Positions 32,103 through 34,057 of a DNA stretch of 34,057 nucleotides are shown here, piece by piece. Each line of letters begins with the position of its first letter. Position 1 is the first letter of the stretch. The notes under the pieces are model-generated. The model did no database searches, was not told where the DNA came from, and saw only the letters and a list, made by a program, of their open reading frames with translations. A program made the translations under genes and the position numbers. Source of the stretch: Gemmata massiliana (GTDB taxonomy: Bacteria; Planctomycetota; Planctomycetia; Gemmatales; Gemmataceae); the NCBI GenBank assembly GCA_000531095.1, contig HG799466.1, positions 807,694 to 841,750 on the forward strand, in the 5' to 3' direction.

Positions 32103-33533
32103 TTATGCAAAGGTACCATCACCGATTCGTTTAAAGTGCTCGGTAAGGATGCTCTGCCGCGCCGCACGCCACAGCGGTCCGCGCGCCTCCTCGCCCCGAC
32201 GATACTGCTTCTGAAGAAACGCTGCCGCGTCCGCGACCGCCTTCTCTTCGAACTCGTGCCGCTGCTCGTTGGTGAGCGACGACCAGTACCGGTCGAACGA
32301 CTCGGCCCTCAACTGATCGGCCCGCTCCGTCTCACTCACCTCGACCGGGACGGACGTTGCCGCGCCGGGCGCCGGCGCCGGAAGGGGCGGCGCAACAGCC
32401 GCTACGGTGTAGTCTTTGACGATGGCGGCATACAACCACCCGGGCCGGTTGCGGATGGCCCCCTCGCCTCCCCTCTCTTTCAGCTGGTCGAACAGCTGAA
32501 CCTTCTCCCGAATCTTCTCGGGCGGGTGTTCGCGCAGCAGCTTTTGGGCGCTACGGGGGTTAAGGCCACGGCCTACCAAATCCCGAAGCAGTGGGTCGTG
32601 CTCGGAGTCGGTGCGCGGGAGCACCGCGAGCTTTTTCGTGGCCTTTACAAACACCGCTCGCCACTTCCCGCACCGCTCACGTACGAACCGTTCTTCGTCC
32701 GAAAGCGGGGCCAGAAATCCATTCGTTTCGAGCTCCGATATCGCCGGTGCGAGCTTCCGCTTGAGCTCCGAGTTCGAGTAGTTTTTCGACAGCCCGATGT
32801 GCTCGCACGCGAACACCTGGAGGTCGAACTCCCAGCGCCCGGTGTTGTAGAACCGCTTGTCCAGGAACCGGAACATGCGCTTCGAGATGGCACTCGTCAG
32901 GCTCTTGTAGAAATCGAAGTCCAGCTGCTTGATGTACCCGGCCTTGAAGCTCTGAAACACCTGGTCGCTCCACACGAACGACGAGAGCGCCTTCTCGGGT
33001 GCGTCCTTGGCCATCATGCGCCGCCGGGCGATCCGCTCCCGGTCGTACACGGTCACCGAGTTGAGCACGTGGAACGTCTCGGTCACCCAGCTCTTCTCGT
33101 CGTTCACCCACCACGATTTTCGGTACTGGAGCGTAACGCCGGTCCAGCGGTTGAGCCCGTCCTCGACGCGCCGGTACGACTTCGACTCGTCCCGCCATCC
33201 GAGCTTCTTGATGAGCTCGTACCGCGAGAAGTACACCTTGGGATCGGTGAACCCTTGCTCGACCGACAGCTTGATGAGCCCGAGCAGCAGTTCGTCGTCG
33301 AGAGCCGTGGGAAGACCGAACTTGTCGGCTGCGGTGATGACCAGCGTGCGGACCACGTCTTTGCCGGTCGAGGAGTCCTCAATGGTGTCGGTGAACTCGA
33401 GTGTCTTCTGATTGTCCGCAACCCGATCCGAGAGTGAGGCCAATGGGAATTCGGCGAAGTTCATCTCGTCCCGGAACCCGGAGTTCGGGTGGGCACTCGT
33501 GGGAATATTTGCACCTAACAGACGCTTAGGCAT
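32103..33533 (-). CDS. Plasmid replication initiator protein A (RPA family)
   Basis: A 476-residue RepA-type initiator (replication initiator protein A family). Conserved blocks lie in the N-terminal two-thirds: FPLASLSDRV, TLVITAADKFGLPTALDDEL, LLGLIKLSVEQGFTDPKVYF, SRYELIKKLGWRDES and FYKSLTSAISKRMFRFLDKR, with winged-helix character; the C-terminal third is a charged, proline-containing extension. ATG at 33533 is preceded by AGGAGG, which decides the start against the Met at 33551 and the much longer open frame that runs through the iterons. It should bind the upstream iterons to open an origin. Such genes mark plasmids and integrated plasmid-like elements. The frame is intact, so replication may still be possible. 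Confidence 0.88.
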   Translation of the reverse strand: MPKRLLGANIPTSAHPNSGFRDEMNFAEFPLASLSDRVADNQKTLEFTDTIEDSSTGKDVVRTLVITAADKFGLPTALDDELLLGLIKLSVEQGFTDPKVYFSRYELIKKLGWRDESKSYRRVEDGLNRWTGVTLQYRKSWWVNDEKSWVTETFHVLNSVTVYDRERIARRRMMAKDAPEKALSSFVWSDQVFQSFKAGYIKQLDFDFYKSLTSAISKRMFRFLDKRFYNTGRWEFDLQVFACEHIGLSKNYSNSELKRKLAPAISELETNGFLAPLSDEERFVRERCGKWRAVFVKATKKLAVLPRTDSEHDPLLRDLVGRGLNPRSAQKLLREHPPEKIREKVQLFDQLKERGGEGAIRNRPGWLYAAIVKDYTVAAVAPPLPAPAPGAATSVPVEVSETERADQLRAESFDRYWSSLTNEQRHEFEEKAVADAAAFLQKQYRRGEEARGPLWRAARQSILTEHFKRIGDGTFA

Positions 33534-33539
33534 GTTCCT

Positions 33540-33625
33540 CCTGAACTCCATCTTAAAAAGACCACCACGAGTTATTGTAGTTTTATACATGTTTAAAAGA
33601 ACAAAGTTGTCGGTCCGTTTCCTCA
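33540..33625 (-). promoter_or_regulatory. AT-rich leader of the RepA gene
   Basis: Between the RepA ribosome-binding site and the iterons lies an A+T-rich stretch (around 33560-33610, including TTTTAAACATGTATAAAAC on the minus strand) in otherwise GC-rich DNA. It is suited to hold the repA promoter and possibly a DNA-unwinding element. Exact promoter boxes cannot be fixed by eye. Confidence 0.4.
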
Positions 33626-33664
33626 GCAAATCCAAGCAGTTAAGGGGTCGCTTTGTGCCTTGAT

Positions 33665-33847
33665 TCCCGGTACTCGAGCTAAATCGTGCGTCCCAAATCC
33701 CGGTACTCTGTGCCCCAAATCCCGGTAGGATTGTGTCCGAAGTCCCGGTACGCCTGCCCGAAATCCCAGTACTCCCCTCTTCCGACCGTTCGCGACCGTG
33801 AAGCGTGCCTCGTTTCCCAGTACTTGTGTGCCCGAAATCCCGGTACC
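33665..33847. repeat. oriV: Seven iterons, putative replication origin (oriV)
   Basis: The ten-base core TCCCGGTACT, with small variations, occurs seven times in one orientation at 33665, 33698, 33720, 33743, 33764, 33815 and 33838. Most copies carry CCGAA or CCCAAA just before the core. Typical spacing is 21-23 bases, two helical turns, with longer gaps before copies two and six. Direct repeats of this kind just upstream of repA are RepA-binding iterons and mark a theta-type origin. Confidence 0.88.
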
Positions 33848-33920
33848 CCAGCCCCACTCCCCCTTCGGTCTCTGGGCCAACGCAATAGGCCGCATGGCCC
33901 ACAAGCGAACGGCGCCAGTC

Positions 33921-34057
33921 GGTAGTGGCCCATGCGTCGGGATAGTCGTAAGTTATTGTGATGTCAGGTTCAACTCCTTCTGCGGCTCCGATTCCGCCGT
34001 GCCCTCGATGCGGTGCGACGCACGTGGTGCGTAACGGCCGGACCCACTCGGGTACCT
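33921..34057 (+). mobile_element. Partial IS1-like insertion sequence at the right edge
   Basis: A probable left end starts at GGTAGTGGCCCATG (33921); IS1-family ends commonly start GGT. The transposase start follows 40 bases later. The right end is beyond the window, so neither the partner inverted repeat nor a target duplication can be checked. A multicopy IS here would explain why the contig stops. Confidence 0.6.
33961..34057 (+). CDS. IS1-like transposase, N-terminal fragment
   Basis: ATG at 33961 opens a frame of 32 codons that runs off the right edge. It encodes a short lead followed by CPRCGATHVVRNGRTHSG, the N-terminal zinc-finger-like start of IS1-family InsA-type proteins (CPxC, then VxxNG). 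Only this region is present, so completeness and activity cannot be judged. The iterons end about 110 bases upstream, so the insertion lies just outside the origin. Confidence 0.65.
   Translation, partial: MSGSTPSAAPIPPCPRCGATHVVRNGRTHSGT

Noticed and set aside
33665..33847. CRISPR array
   Set aside because: Repeats are only about 10-16 bases with 21-23-base period and no uniform spacers or cas genes; they fit iterons next to repA.
33534..33902. Extension of the RepA frame through the iterons, and another minus-strand frame at 33623-33904
   Set aside because: The repeats keep frames open by chance; AGGAGG before ATG 33533 sets the RepA start.

Overview
The window looks like one complete contig from a high-GC planctomycete, most likely of the Gemmata type. 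The evidence is a DUF1592-type cytochrome next to a Tat-exported DUF1552 protein, a WD40 protein with a caspase-like tail, and TPR-CHAT and Sel1-caspase proteins. Bases 1-40 are not genomic. They hold an exact 34-bp loxP site followed by ACGA, as in the Cre/lox linker of 454 paired-end libraries. Three otherwise intact genes each carry one apparent missing base (near 615, 23736 and 29051), and at least one of these lies in a homopolymer. That fits a pyrosequencing-era draft better than three real pseudogenes.

Left part, 1-11644, chromosome-like with its own accessory genes. On the minus strand there is a QueC/QatC-like PP-loop protein running off the left edge, preceded by a protein starting Met-Gly-Ser; together they resemble the B-C part of a Qat-type defence island. 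A tight serine-recombinase cassette follows (69-aa protein, DUF2924, recombinase, small HTH protein; 4954 to 2152). On the plus strand come DUF1592, DUF1552 and a seven-repeat WD40 protein whose caspase-like tail has lost its His/Cys dyad.

Boundary, 11645-12307. This gene-free stretch holds a 20-bp inverted repeat and the 3' part of a tRNA-Asn gene (minus strand) with no matching 5' half. The orientation is what integration into a tRNA-Asn 3' end would leave at the distal end of an element lying to the right. The intact tRNA would then lie beyond base 34057.

Right part, 12308-34057, element-like. It carries a membrane-anchored caspase/Sel1 protein, an excisionase-like HTH protein, an MT-A70 methyltransferase, several small genes, and a compact seven-gene minus-strand operon (24220 to 17509) closed by a strong intrinsic terminator. 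The operon order is VWA protein, TerY-type kinase-like protein, MobF/TrwC-like protein with degenerate relaxase and helicase motifs, two small membrane proteins, a TraD/VirD4-like ATPase without its own membrane segments, and an anchored coiled-coil protein. This is the best candidate for an undescribed system: conjugation machinery apparently repurposed and tied to phospho-signalling.

Far right. A 124-bp MITE with TAA target duplications is followed by a cluster in which two proteins share an almost identical 142-bp coding module, separated by an XRE-like regulator gene. Next are a large TPR-CHAT protease gene, a divergent ECF-like sigma factor, and a plasmid-type RepA gene with seven iterons upstream. 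The contig ends inside an IS1-like insertion sequence, a plausible reason for the assembly break.
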